Origin: Zymoseptoria tritici IPO323
Taxonomy: Eukaryota > Ascomycota > Dothideomycetes > Mycosphaerellales > Mycosphaerellaceae
Reading direction: 5' to 3'
Assembly: GCF_000219625.1 (NCBI RefSeq)
Contig: NC_018216.1
Span: forward strand, 3,224,001 to 3,288,000
DNA length: 64,000 nt
How positions within the stretch are numbered: position 1 is the stretch's first letter; each line of letters opens with the position of its first letter. The notes beneath the pieces were generated by a model. That model did no database searches and was not told the DNA's origin. It saw nothing but the letters and a program-made list of their open reading frames with translations. The position numbers were made by a program, and so were the translations under genes. Positions 1 through 11,000 of this stretch are shown one piece after another.

Positions 1-845
1 GGGAGTCAAGTATGAGCTACTTCTGGATGGACCGAAAAAGCTCAAATCCAAACATCATCCGGACGTGTCTGACATACTTACTTATGGACCCGTTCAACTT
101 GAGAGATTGCAGCGAGACTGCCCTGAGAAGGTACTTTCGGGCATACCCTTTTCTCGACTATGCGAGCGTCATGTGGGCCATGCACGTCTGTCTGCACGTA
201 CGAAGCGGCGGATCGCTTTCCAAGCAAGACACACAACTCATCATGTCTCTTCTCTCCACCCCCGCAACCGGAGGCTCTCACAACAACTTCATCTTCTGGA
301 TTCGCACCCTTCTGGGAGACCAAGTCGACGGAAACTATCCCCCTACGCCGCTGTACTACGCTTCATCCTACGGCTTAGCACCAATCGTAGAACTCATGCT
401 TCAAAATGGCATGGTAAGCACGGACCCGGCTCAGAAAGCATCTCCCACCCACATCGACATGAAAAGTGGGCGGTACGAGTCCACCCCTCTCCAGGTCGCC
501 GTCTTCCGTGGGCATGCCGATGTCGTGGCTCTTCTTTTGAAACACGGGGCGGATCCAAACACGACTGATTCCGATGGAACTAGCTGTTTGTCATGGGCTT
601 TTGCAGGTCGCGATTGGCGAATTGCACGGCTTCTGGTGGATTATGGCGCTCAAGATGAGGAGGAAGATGTGGAGTACGACTGGGATGGCTTCTCGGATCA
701 AGCTGATGAGGAGCCGCGTGCGATGCTTCCATACTTTGGACGAGCGGAGTTCGATCCGTATGATTCCGAGGAAGAAGAAGATGATGATGGTTGGGCTGCG
801 ACGCTGAGGTGCTCGTCTAAGATGGCCATTGATGGTAGCGACTGA
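1..845 (+). CDS. Ankyrin-repeat protein, 3' end (NACHT/ankyrin type likely), 5' partial
   Basis: The frame is open from the left edge of the window (no stop before the first ATG at 12), so this is most likely the C-terminal part of a larger gene. It gives at least 277 residues. The first part, with CLTYLLMDPF followed by helical sequence, resembles the helical segment that precedes ankyrin repeats in fungal NACHT-ankyrin (NLR-like) proteins. Ankyrin units follow: TPLYYASSYGLAPIVELML near residues 112-130, TPLQVAVFRGHADVVALLL near 158-176, and a degenerate unit ending in IARLLVDYGA. The tail is strongly acidic (runs of E and D, residues about 215-262). Fungal relatives act in self/non-self recognition or as protein scaffolds; the role here is inferred. 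If ATG 12 were the true start, it would be a free-standing ankyrin protein. It converges on the next gene with about 210 bp between. Confidence 0.6.
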   Translation, partial: ESSMSYFWMDRKSSNPNIIRTCLTYLLMDPFNLRDCSETALRRYFRAYPFLDYASVMWAMHVCLHVRSGGSLSKQDTQLIMSLLSTPATGGSHNNFIFWIRTLLGDQVDGNYPPTPLYYASSYGLAPIVELMLQNGMVSTDPAQKASPTHIDMKSGRYESTPLQVAVFRGHADVVALLLKHGADPNTTDSDGTSCLSWAFAGRDWRIARLLVDYGAQDEEEDVEYDWDGFSDQADEEPRAMLPYFGRAEFDPYDSEEEEDDDGWAATLRCSSKMAIDGSD

Positions 846-1054
846 TGGTGGCGAATGGTAGCGTCAGATATGGTAGACAAGATGAGTGATCGTACAGGAT
901 CAACATATGTCTTCACTCTTCTCTGAAGGTCTTCGAAATTTGGTTTGGTCGTTGCCTCGTTCCTACAAACTCAAGCAAAACTCCTATCAAGCAAGGACAA
1001 TCTCTTCAAATCCTTGCCGCAAATCTACGAACTTCCCCTCCTCACACCCACCTC

Positions 1055-3864
1055 TCAAAGCTTCGCCTTCGCCTCAAGATACTTCACCACATTCTGATGC
1101 GTATAAAACGACCCTTCCGCCGGCGTCTCCGGCCAATCCGCCTCCTCATCAAACCTCACAATCTTGTCAAAAACCTATCCCCTCATCAGTACCTCTCTCC
1201 CTAACACCCACTCCTCAGAAATAACTTACCTCCGCCACATCCTCCACACTCGGATACCCCCCCTCAAAGTCAAAGTCCACCCCCCTCGTCCTCTGCCATC
1301 TCGTCGTAGCGAACCAACCGCCCGCCGCTTCGATGATAGTACCGTTGATGGGGCAGGCGGCGCTGCAGAGGAGAGCGACGACGGGGGAGACGAAGGAGGG
1401 GTCCATGGCGGAAACGAGGTCTTCGGGCCAGATTGTTTTGGTCATGGATGTTCCGGCTGAGGGGGCGAGGACGTTGGTTTTGATGTTGTACTGGAGGGGA
1501 GGGAGTTAGGTCGTGGTGTTGTGCTGTGAGGAGGGGGATCGGCTGGGATGGGGTACCTTTTGACCTTCGCGGCCGATGGCTTTGGTGAAGCCGATGATGC
1601 CTGCTTTTGCTGAGAGGAAGAAAGGGGGACATGTTAGTGCCTGTTCTCGGATCGAATGCGGCGAGCATCCTTACCAGCGGCGTAGTTGGCTTGCCTAGAA
1701 CGATCACACGTATCAGTAAATCAAGTTCCAGCTCAACGTCTTTACCATACGTACCCAAAGTTTCCGTAGATACCGCTCGTGGAAGTTACGTTCTAGTAGC
1801 AAAAAAGGTGATCAGCCATGGCTTACCATGAAACAAAAAGCGGAAAGACATACGACAATACGGCCGAACTTCTGCTTCGTCATGTACGGGAAGGCCTGGG
1901 ATTTGAAAGTCAGTCATCGGACCTACTAAGCCGCCAGTGTTTCTGCATCTCACCGCCTTCGTGACCTTGAACGTCGATCGCAGGTGACAGTTCATGACCT
2001 GGAACATATGTCAGCTTAAGCACAAGCCAGCAAAACCGACACCGCCCTCAACTCACCTGCGTCCACTCCTCAAACGACATCTTGCTCATACTCTTATCTC
2101 TCAAAATCCCCGCATTGTTCACAGCAATATCAATACGACCCCAAGCGTCCACAACCGCTTTCACAACCTCATCACCCCGCTCAGCAGAAATATCAGTCGA
2201 CTTCGCCTCCCCACCAGCCTTCTTGATCTCCTCAGCGACCGTAGCGGCGTTCTTAACATCGCAAACCATGACCTTGCAGCCGTACTTCGCCAGTTCCATG
2301 GCGTATGCTCGTCCGAGACCTGCGCCGGCACCCGTCACAAGCGCCACTTTGCCCTTCAATTGCAGTCCGTCGTTCGAGACGGGCTTGTTGTCGGGCATGC
2401 TGTTGGCGTTTTGAAGGAGCTTCATCATCTCTGGAGGACCGTCGGGGTGTTCTGCGTCGGTGACGTCTGTGACTTTGCTCCAGTTGTTGAGGATGTGCTG
2501 TGGTGTTAGGCCGTTGGTTTTCAGCGTGAGTCCTTGTTACTTTGTTAGTCGCTGCTTTGGTGGATCTATTGGGAGAGATAAGATACCTCGACTTCGTTCC
2601 CATCTGATTTTGGCGAAATGTCCAGCCCCTGCCTCAAACAACGCCCCATTTGAATTGCAGGAGGAGTGAACGAGGAAGATTGGGAGGGGTACGACCCATG
2701 AAGTCGACATGAGTCTCATCATCTGGTATCGTCAGCTTCTTGTAGAGAGCAGATCCGAAGATGCTATTTACCTCCTCCGTCCAGACAGTCTGCGTCAAGC
2801 GAGATGCAGCTCCAGGCGCCTGGAACAGAATGGTCAGCGATGGCTCGGGTGCAAAAGGTATGAGGCAGTCTAAGACCCGCAGACATGACTTGAGAGACAA
2901 CCTTGGACCGCTGCAGGCCTTCTGACTATGAAGGTACGTACGAGGATATTGCATGTGATGTTGTACTTTGCTCCTATAGCCGGGAACAGAGTCAGCCACC
3001 TCGAGCTGTTGCCGCTATCGACGGATCGCCAGGTCTCAACTCACCCTCCTTCGCCAATGTTTCTCCAAAACCCACAAGGGCGACCTTGGCGGCCGCATAG
3101 TTCGACTGCCTGAAATCCCATATTCAATCAGCAACATCCGGAGTACAAAAGAGAACAAAACCACTGACCCGAAGTTTCCAAACAGTCCAGATGCACTGGT
3201 AGTCTGGATGATCCGTCCGAACTTCTGCTTACGCATGTATGGCCATGCAGCTCTGCTGGTCTTGTACGCTCCGTGCCTGGAAGAAACAATGGTGATTAGC
3301 AATCCAGACATAGCAGACCACAGTATGTCGGCAAACTCACAAGTGAACCCCAATAATCGCATCCCAATCCCCATCCTTCATATTCCTCAGACTGACATCT
3401 CTCAGAATACCCGCATTGTTGATCAGCTAGCACCTCCACGTCAGCCATCAAGCTCCCTTCCTTCCCACCACATGAATGACTTCTAGACTCACAATATCAA
3501 CCCTCCCCCACGTATCAACAGCAGTCTGCACAATCTTCTCCCCATCCAGTACATTATCATAATTCGCAACCGCTTCGCCTCCAGCTTTTCGGATCTCCTC
3601 GACGACTTGGTCCGCAACTTTCGACGAAGTCGAATCGCCGACGCCGTTGAAAGTTCTGCATCGTGTCAGCGATCGAGATCGATGTCCGTGTTCTTGATAG
3701 TGGAGGGTGCCATGTGAGAGGCAGACTTACCCGCCCAAGTCGTTGACCACGACTTTACAGCCTCGAGAAGCGAGACAGAGGGCGTATTGTCGACCGAGTC
3801 CGGCGCCGGCACCGGTAACGACTGCGACTTGGTTGTCGAAACGGAGTTCTTTTGAAGGTGCCAT
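1055..3864 (-). CDS. Peroxisomal double-SDR multifunctional beta-oxidation protein, without hydratase-2 domain
   Basis: Sixteen exons: 3864-3731, 3655-3493, 3426-3341, 3276-3169, 3109-3045, 2973-2942, 2819-2772, 2722-2587, 2532-2057, 1998-1954, 1895-1854, 1792-1755, 1694-1675, 1609-1557, 1490-1230, 1174-1055. All have GT...AG introns and phases that join to 608 residues. Two (3R)-hydroxyacyl-CoA dehydrogenase SDR domains are visible. The first has TGAGAGLG at about 17-24, INNAGILRD and catalytic YAAAK at 168-172. The second has TGAGAGLG at 324-331, VNNAGILRD and YAAAK at 462-466. The sequence is closely FOX2-like, but the C-terminal MaoC/hydratase-2 domain of ordinary fungal Fox2 is absent. 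The protein ends in AKL, a PTS1 peroxisomal signal. It should oxidise 3R-hydroxyacyl-CoA but would need a separate hydratase. The ATG at 3864 gives the conserved N-terminus. It may be a paralogue of a full-length Fox2 elsewhere. Confidence 0.88.
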
Positions 3865-4565
3865 TTCGAGAGAGCTCCGAGTATGTTTTGCAGGAGGTGG
3901 TGGTTGTCTGTGTTCGATGGGGACTGAGGTGGGTCTTCACGTTCAAGCAGCAGTGGGGGACCTCCTTGGGTGGTTCTTTGGTCTTTATCGTTCCTTGCAA
4001 CCAATAAAGCAGGTACTGCGTCGTCAGAGCTGAGTCGATCGATATCTGGGAGTTGGAGAACTTGGCTGGAATATACCGGATTCCAAGCGGGACTTGAACC
4101 TGGCAAGTGAGAAACGAAGCCGATAAACGTACTGCGTGTCTATGGTAGCTGTCTTCGTGAATACCTGGTGATTTATTGAAGGTGAGGTGAAGCCGGGTGT
4201 AGTAAGTAGATGTTTATACCCGAATCGAATATATATCCGAACTGAAGCGGGGTCTGGCTTCATTCTGAGCCGACTTGCCATTGGCGAGTCGTACATCCCG
4301 CAGCGACTTCATCTCATTATCTCTGCGATGTGGTCAGCGTACGTTGAAGCTTCACATGTGCGAAGGATGATGATTCGTTGTGTGAGGCAAGAAGAGGGTA
4401 GCCAAGTCACATTCAAGACCTACATAGCATTTTCCTCCTCTCTCCATCGTCCTGACCTCGCACGCTCTCTGCCTTCCAGTAGCTGTATGCGATCCATCCA
4501 TTCTACTCGCATCCAATTCACCAATGGGTATATGCGATCCAGAAACGCCCTCAATAATAATCGCC
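3865..4565. other. Intergenic, upstream of the double-SDR gene
   Basis: About 700 bp between the 3' end of SPT8 and the start of the FOX2-like gene, both on the minus strand. It should hold the promoter of the latter. An AT run (ATATATAT, about 4228-4235) lies roughly 360 bp upstream of the ATG. I see no convincing coding frame. Confidence 0.5.
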
Positions 4566-6846
4566 TCACCTCACCCACGTCCCATCCGGACCCTGACACC
4601 CAATCTCATACCCCAACAACACTTCCGTTCCCGCACCTCCATCCCAACCCCTCGTCCCTGCGGCGCTCAACATAAATCTACACGTCGGATCGATATGCAC
4701 CGCCGAGATGACGCCACCTCGATGGCCCGGCACGATCGTGAAGGGGACTTTGTTGTGTTGTCGTGGAGCTGGGGTTGCTCCTGCTGCGGGAGGTTGGCTG
4801 CCGAGACGCTGGGTTGAGGAGGGTTGGAAATTGGGTTGGCCGGCGGCGGGGGAATGGAGGTCGTAGATGCGGAGGATGTCTTGGGAGGCGCTGTGGAGCA
4901 CGTTAGCAAAGTCCAGACCTTAGACGGGATCTGGAGGAGATGGCTTACCAAACTAAATGTCTCCCATTCGGCATTCCCCTCACCGCATAAACACTGCCAC
5001 TCCCCTGCTGAAATCGAAACGTCCTGCGCGGCTCCCCTCCTCGACTTCCCAGCTCGTGTATACTGTACTCATCTACAGTACAATTCCTCCTGCCAACATA
5101 GAACGAGTTCCCATCCGGCGACCAGCAAGCGCCTGTACACCATGGAGGGGTTGATGCATGAGGGAGAATTGTGGCGATGGGTGATGGCATCCGTCGGTCC
5201 CAGATTCGTAGGGTGCCATCGAAGGCGGCATCGAGGAAGGTGGATTCTGATTTGGGAGGGAGATCGCTGGTTGAGGATGTAGTCGCTGTGGCAGGGTCAT
5301 TGGTGGGAGGAGCGGTGAGAGGTTCGTCGGATGTGGGGTTGGAGGTTGGTTTAGGAGATCCAGCGGCCTCGTCTTTTGATTCGGAGTCGTCGTCGGGCTT
5401 AGGCGAGGTGGTGTCGTTGGCTGCAGGTTTGGGCGAAGTGGTTCGTTCATCCTTTCCAGCAGGAGCAGCACTCTCAACCACATGCGACGACGCTCGAACA
5501 GGCCCGCCGTTCCCCATCCCACCCATTTTGGTATCCGCCTCGACAGCAGGAAGTTCGCCAGTACCATTCGCAGCACTCTCATCAACACCTTGCATCTCAC
5601 TCTCCAAGGCCTTGGTCAGATCGTCGTCATCATCTCCAAACGCATTCCCACCACCGCCTCCGCCTGTGTCCTCTCCAAATAATGAGCCATGGTCGCCCTC
5701 TCCAAACAGACTCCCCTCTGGCGAACCCATCGCATCCTCCTCGCCCTCCATCCGCGACGCCTGCCGACTTAGCCCACCCGGCGCCGGCTTGTCCGCGTTG
5801 TTACTTGCGAATGTTCCATTCACACTCTCGACCTTGGCCTCAGATACCTCCGGCACAGGCACTGAGCTCAACGGCCGGACCTCGATCGCTCCGATTTGTG
5901 ATCCTGCACTCTTGAACGACCTCTTCTGCTGACCTGTCTGCAAATCCCAGTCCAATATCGTCTTATCCCAGCTCCCACTCAACACACTCGTCTCATCCTG
6001 CGCCAAAGACAAGACCGAAACCGCACTTGTGTGCCCTCGCAATGTAGATATCCTCGTGCCAGCTTGATGTCGACATGTCTGCAGATTGATCGCTCCAGAC
6101 TCCAGCCCTGATAATAACCACACCGCCTGATGCTGCACAGCCAGCGAGTACACCGGACTGATCCACTTCGCATCGTCTCCATGCGAGGGAGGTGTCCTCG
6201 GCGTCGGCTCTTCGTTCTCCCAGTACGTCAACAGTGATCCTGCCTTCATCACGCTGTCCACAAATGGATGCTTTTGTGCGACTGTGAGAGGCACCTTGCC
6301 ATTCGCCGTCTCCACCCAGTTGTACATCCTCACATATCCGTCCGAGCCGCCAGAGAAGACCCATCGCATATCGGGTGTTGCGGCGATCGCGTTGATCGAG
6401 GTGCCTTGCGGTGCGGCCATTGTGGGCACGATGTCGTACTCCTGAGCGGTCAGGGCTTCGGGTCGGACGGGTGGGTAGTAAGAGGTTATCTTTCCATTTG
6501 AGCCTCCTGGAGAGCGGGTGTTGGCTCGTGAGGGTGAGGTCAAGACGACCGCTGGGTTGGTCTGTCGATCTCGACTTGTGGATCTTCGAGCTGTAGTATT
6601 TTGGTCGTTCGGTCGGCGTGAGGGTGAAGCGTCGGCGTCGTTTTGTTGGTCTTCGTCTTCGTCGTCTTCGTCGTCGTTGTCATTATCATTGTCGTTGTCA
6701 TCGTCATCCCCATCATCTCCCTCCTCATCTTCGTCGTCGTTGTCCTGATCTTGCCCATTTGCGTCTTGCATCTCTTCATCTTCGTCCTCGTCCTCATCTT
6801 CGTCGTTGGAGCCCGCGTTCGGGTCTTCGTCGTCGTAAGAGACCAT
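4566..6846 (-). CDS. SPT8: SAGA complex subunit Spt8 (WD40 transcription factor)
   Basis: Two exons, 6846-4949 and 4890-4566, with a 58 bp intron (GTAAGC...CACAG), give 740 residues. Residues 1 to about 65 are almost purely D/E/N/Q. A Ser/Pro-rich stretch follows, then YYPPVRPEALTAQEYDIVPT and WD repeats: INAIAATPDMRWVFSGGSDG, a repeat at GHTSAVSVLSLAQ with SGSWDKTILDWDL, a long Pro/Ser/acidic insert, FDGTLRIWDRR, and a last repeat in exon 2 (ASQDILRIYDLH, HRGGVISAVHIDPTCRFMLSA). This acidic head plus split propeller matches yeast Spt8, which helps SAGA recruit TBP to promoters in the nucleus. The splice joins HLV to C-ASQD in frame. It lies divergently to the helicase gene with a 1.2 kb gap. 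Confidence 0.9.
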
Positions 6847-8068
6847 TGCGGACTGTGAATGGGTGATTGTGTGTGCAAGAATGTGTATCGTCTATATAGC
6901 ATATGTATGGAAGCTCAATTTCATGTGAATGTCGACAGCTGCGTCAGGTCCGCAAGGTTTCGCGGAGACAGGTCCGCACGGTGTAGCTCGCCCCGCTCTG
7001 CACTCCTGGCTTTCTTCACTTCACACTTCGTCCTTTCCCATCGCCCTGGACCCAAGGCATCACGACTGCTGGCATGACAAGCAGCATGCGTGGGAGCACC
7101 GTGTAGCTTGGGACTCTAGACTATCAGAGATTGTCGTTCGCGATCAGTGTCCGGCGCGGCGAAGACAATTTGGGACGCACGCAGCAAACCGCGGTGTTGT
7201 CGAAGCAGATGTGGGAGATCATGTTTGTCGAGGACGCCGGAAGATTGGGAGAGACACCAGTCAAGAGGCGGGATGGGAGTATCAGCACTGAATCGTGATG
7301 TTCAGTGCAAACGGTGAGGCATATTGAATCCTGGCGCGAGGCACAGTAAGTCAAGATATCTTCTTCCATCTCGAGGCGTGTTTGTGTTTCTGTATGGCCA
7401 AAAAGGAAGTCGAAGCCGAAGTCATTGTCTGTTTGCCAGAGATGCAGGACGCGCTTGCCACGGGAGGTCGCCGGCGGACATGCGTTCGCGGTACGCGGCA
7501 CGCTGCAGTATGAGGTGGATTCTCTTCTCTCTCGGGTAAACTGCTCTTCCTTCTCTTCATCTTCCATCAACAACAACCAATTGCGATCTACCGTTTCTCT
7601 TCATGAGGAAAGACTTCTCTCGTCAACGCCATCTTGCCAAACCTCACACCGGCTGAGTCATTGGAAGGTCCGCCAGACTGCAGAAGTTTTCTCTAAACAG
7701 AGACGTGTCAGGTACGTTCATCACACTTTTTCTCAACACCAACATAAAAAAACTGCATACCACCTCGCGTGAGCTTCCATCATCATCTCCACGACCACAC
7801 CAATCACGCCAAAGCTGTGCTCTCCTTCCGCGTTTGTCGCGAAGAGAGCGTGTTGTGTTTTGAGAATCTCGCGTTTGGTGGAAGGCAAACGCTGCAGCCT
7901 CAAGCTCGCTCCAATTCCACCATAACAAGTTCTTCCTTCACTCGACTTCCATCCCCTCCATCACTCTCATCATTCCACAATCTTCCATCATCACAGCTTC
8001 ATGCCACACCGACAACCACGACATCTCCATGGTCATTCATTGATGTGGTGAACATCAGCAGCACAGTC
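6847..8068. other. Divergent promoter region SPT8 / helicase
   Basis: About 1.2 kb between two divergently transcribed genes. The part next to the helicase is pyrimidine-rich (about 7545-7570 and 7905-8000) as in fungal 5' leaders. It contains possible 5'UTR splice donors (GTACGT at about 7711, GTGAGC at 7769). No recognised gene. Confidence 0.5.
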
Positions 8069-11000
8069 ATGAACGAACACCTCTCGGAGCGCTTCTCGCG
8101 CTCGCGACATCCGCAGCGCTCCGACCGTCATCAAGGCGCAGATCAAGCACACGTGCTCATCCTTCCACCGAAATTGAACTTGAAAGTTCGCACCTACTTC
8201 GACAATGCGCCTCCGGGCGACGACGATGATGAAAATGAATGGACTTCGCGTCCCGAAATCCCATCAGCAAAAGAGCTCCTCGGATCCCACGCCAACGGCC
8301 ATCATGGCCATCATAGCCATCACGGCTCCGGCTCAAACTCATCAGCCACCTCATCCCTACCCAAACGCATCACACCAAACAATGTTCCCATCGGTCCGTT
8401 CGCCAACAAATACGACTACCTTGGAGTGCAATACAATCTTCTTCGTGAAGACACAATCCGTCAGATCTGTGAGTATATCGCAGCAGTACGAGACAAGCCA
8501 TCGGCTCTCGAAGCCGCATTCGACGGCAAAATCGGCATCTACGAAAAGGTTCACATCTGCGCATTCACCTTCGCACCTCGAGGTATTGCTACCCGTGTCA
8601 CCTTCAGCTTAGCCCGCACCGGCAAGAGAATCTTGTGGGAACAATCGAAGCGCCTTATCAGCGGCAGCTTGGTTGTCCTCACTCCAGCGGACGACATGTT
8701 TCAGAAGAAACTTATCCCTGCCATCGTGGCCGCTCGACCTCTGAGTGGACTACTGCTCAATCCTCCGGAGATCGATCTATTCTTCGCGCCGCAAGAGATG
8801 GAACTTGATCCTTCAGTGGAATATGTTATGATTGAGGACAATGGAGGATTGTACGAAGGCACTCGTCACACTCTCACTGCACTTCAGCACATGATGCATG
8901 AGCCATTCCCACTGTCCGAGCATCTCATCTCGGCGAAGAAGGAGGTCGGCATTGCACACGATGTCGCCAAGGCACCTCGTACCGACATGACTTCTGTCTT
9001 TGTCCATTCAGAGGATCAAGACTTCGAAAACTTCGACATCACCAAGCCATGGCCCCTCGACCAGATCACCAGCGAGCTGGATCCATCTCAGCTCAATGCG
9101 TTGAAGCGCATCCTCATCAAACGCCTTGCCATTGTTCAAGGTCCACCCGGCACTGGCAAAACCCATGTGTCGGTCCAAGCTGTCAAGATCTGGCTGGCCA
9201 ACCGGAAGCCTGGCGATCCACCGATCGTCTTGGCTTGTCAAACCAACCATGCGATCGATCAGCTTCTTCGTCACATTTCCGAGTTCGAACCGGAATTTGT
9301 TCGTCTCGGTGGTCGGAGCAAGGACCCGGACATCAAGAAGAGAACATTGTTCAACGTCCGTCAGAGCATTTCACAAAATGCACCAGCTGGCTGCATGTTC
9401 GGCGCTGCCAAGAAGAAGTTGAAGGACCTCGAGAAAGAGATCGGGATACTTCTGGCTCCGTTACAGCCTGGCAAAATGCCTCTGGACCATCGCATGATGG
9501 AGGAACTCAAGCTTCTCACCAAATCTCAAGCCGACTCGCTGGAAGCTGGTGCGCGTTCATGGGTGATGGACAGCAAGACCACCCCAGCTGGGCAACACTC
9601 GCCATGGAAGGTGTGGCTGGACGATAAGCTGACTGCTGTACCACACAAACAAAAGGAGGAAGACCTGTTCGGCTTCGATTACGAGGCTGTCGATCTAGAG
9701 TTCGAGCAGCTGAAAGAGATGGAGGCCGAGGCCGTTACAAAGGATGAGGACGAGATCGAGGCCCTCAACGGCATCACTCTATACATCGCCGACAACTTCA
9801 CCTGCCGCAAGACTACAGGCATGGACGCCACGGCGAAGGACAGTCTCAAGCAGAAAGACATGTGGAAGATCCCAGAAGCTAAGCGTGGTGCCGTCTACCG
9901 CTACTTGCAGCGTGAGCTCAAGAAGCTTCTCCGCGACGCTTTCCGCATCAAAGCTGAGAGCTACCAAGCTGAGGCGAAGAAGCGGCAGATTGGTGGTTGG
10001 GAGAAGGACGAAATGATTCTCAAGGAACAGAGCATCATCGGCATGACCACTACCGGCTTCAGCAAATACCGCCCAATCATCGCTGCACTCGGCGTCAAGA
10101 TCATTCTCATCGAAGAGGCTGCTGAGACTCTGGAGGCGCCCGTCACCGTCGCTTGCATTCCATCATTGCAGCAGCTGGTGCTCGTCGGTGATCACAAGCA
10201 ATTGCGTCCGCACACCCATGTGAAGGACCACGAAGATGCACCTCACTTCCTCAACATCTCACTCTTCGAGCGCATGGCCAACAACGGAGTTGAGTTCAGC
10301 ACTCTCGTCAAGCAGCGTCGCATGATCCCCGAGGTCCGTCGTCTGCTGTGTCCCATCTACGGCAGCGTCATCAAGGATCATCCATCTGTTGCCGATAAGG
10401 ACAACCGTCCAGATGTGCAAGGTATGGGCGGTGTCAACTCATTCTTCTTCACCCACGGCTGGGTCGAGCAGCGTGACGATCAGATGTCGTGCATCAACCC
10501 AGCTGAAGCCGACATGATTGTCAAGTTTGTGGAGTACCTCGTGTACCAAGGCATCGACACCATGAGTATCACCGTGCTCTGCTTTTACAATGGTCAACGC
10601 AAGAAGATCCTTTCAAGCCTCCGCAGCAACGTCGCTCTCAATGGCCGCCACTTCAAGGTCGTCACCGTGGACTCTTACCAAGGTGAAGAGAACGAAATTT
10701 TGCTCCTCAGCCTCGCCCGCTCAAACCAAAACGGTCAGATGGGATTCCTCAACGTGGAGAACCGTATTTGTGTCGCCCTCTCTCGTGCCCAGCGTGGCTT
10801 CTACATCTTCGGCAATGGCAAGCTGCTCTTCCAGGCGGAAGCCAAGTACACCGAGAAGCAAAAGACATGGTCGGACGTGATCTACATCATGTCTGGCAAG
10901 ACCGGCAAGCCCAAGGAGATCCCCACCATCGAGCCCAACCGTCTTGGTATAGAGCTGCCACTCCGCTGTCGCAACCACGGCACTGTCATCCGCGTCAGTG

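Noticed and set aside
4080..4115. GGTTCAAGTCC-like T-arm sequence on the minus strand
   Set aside because: The flanking bases do not form the 5 bp T-stem and no D-arm or anticodon arm is present upstream.
5171..5932. 253-codon plus-strand open frame opposite SPT8
   Set aside because: It is a shadow of the low-complexity Ser/Pro/acidic insert of SPT8 and shows no motif of its own.
7769..8068. 100 extra codons at the N-terminus of the helicase
   Set aside because: The open frame begins with GTG and contains no ATG before 8069. It is pyrimidine-rich like a 5' leader and unlike the protein that follows.
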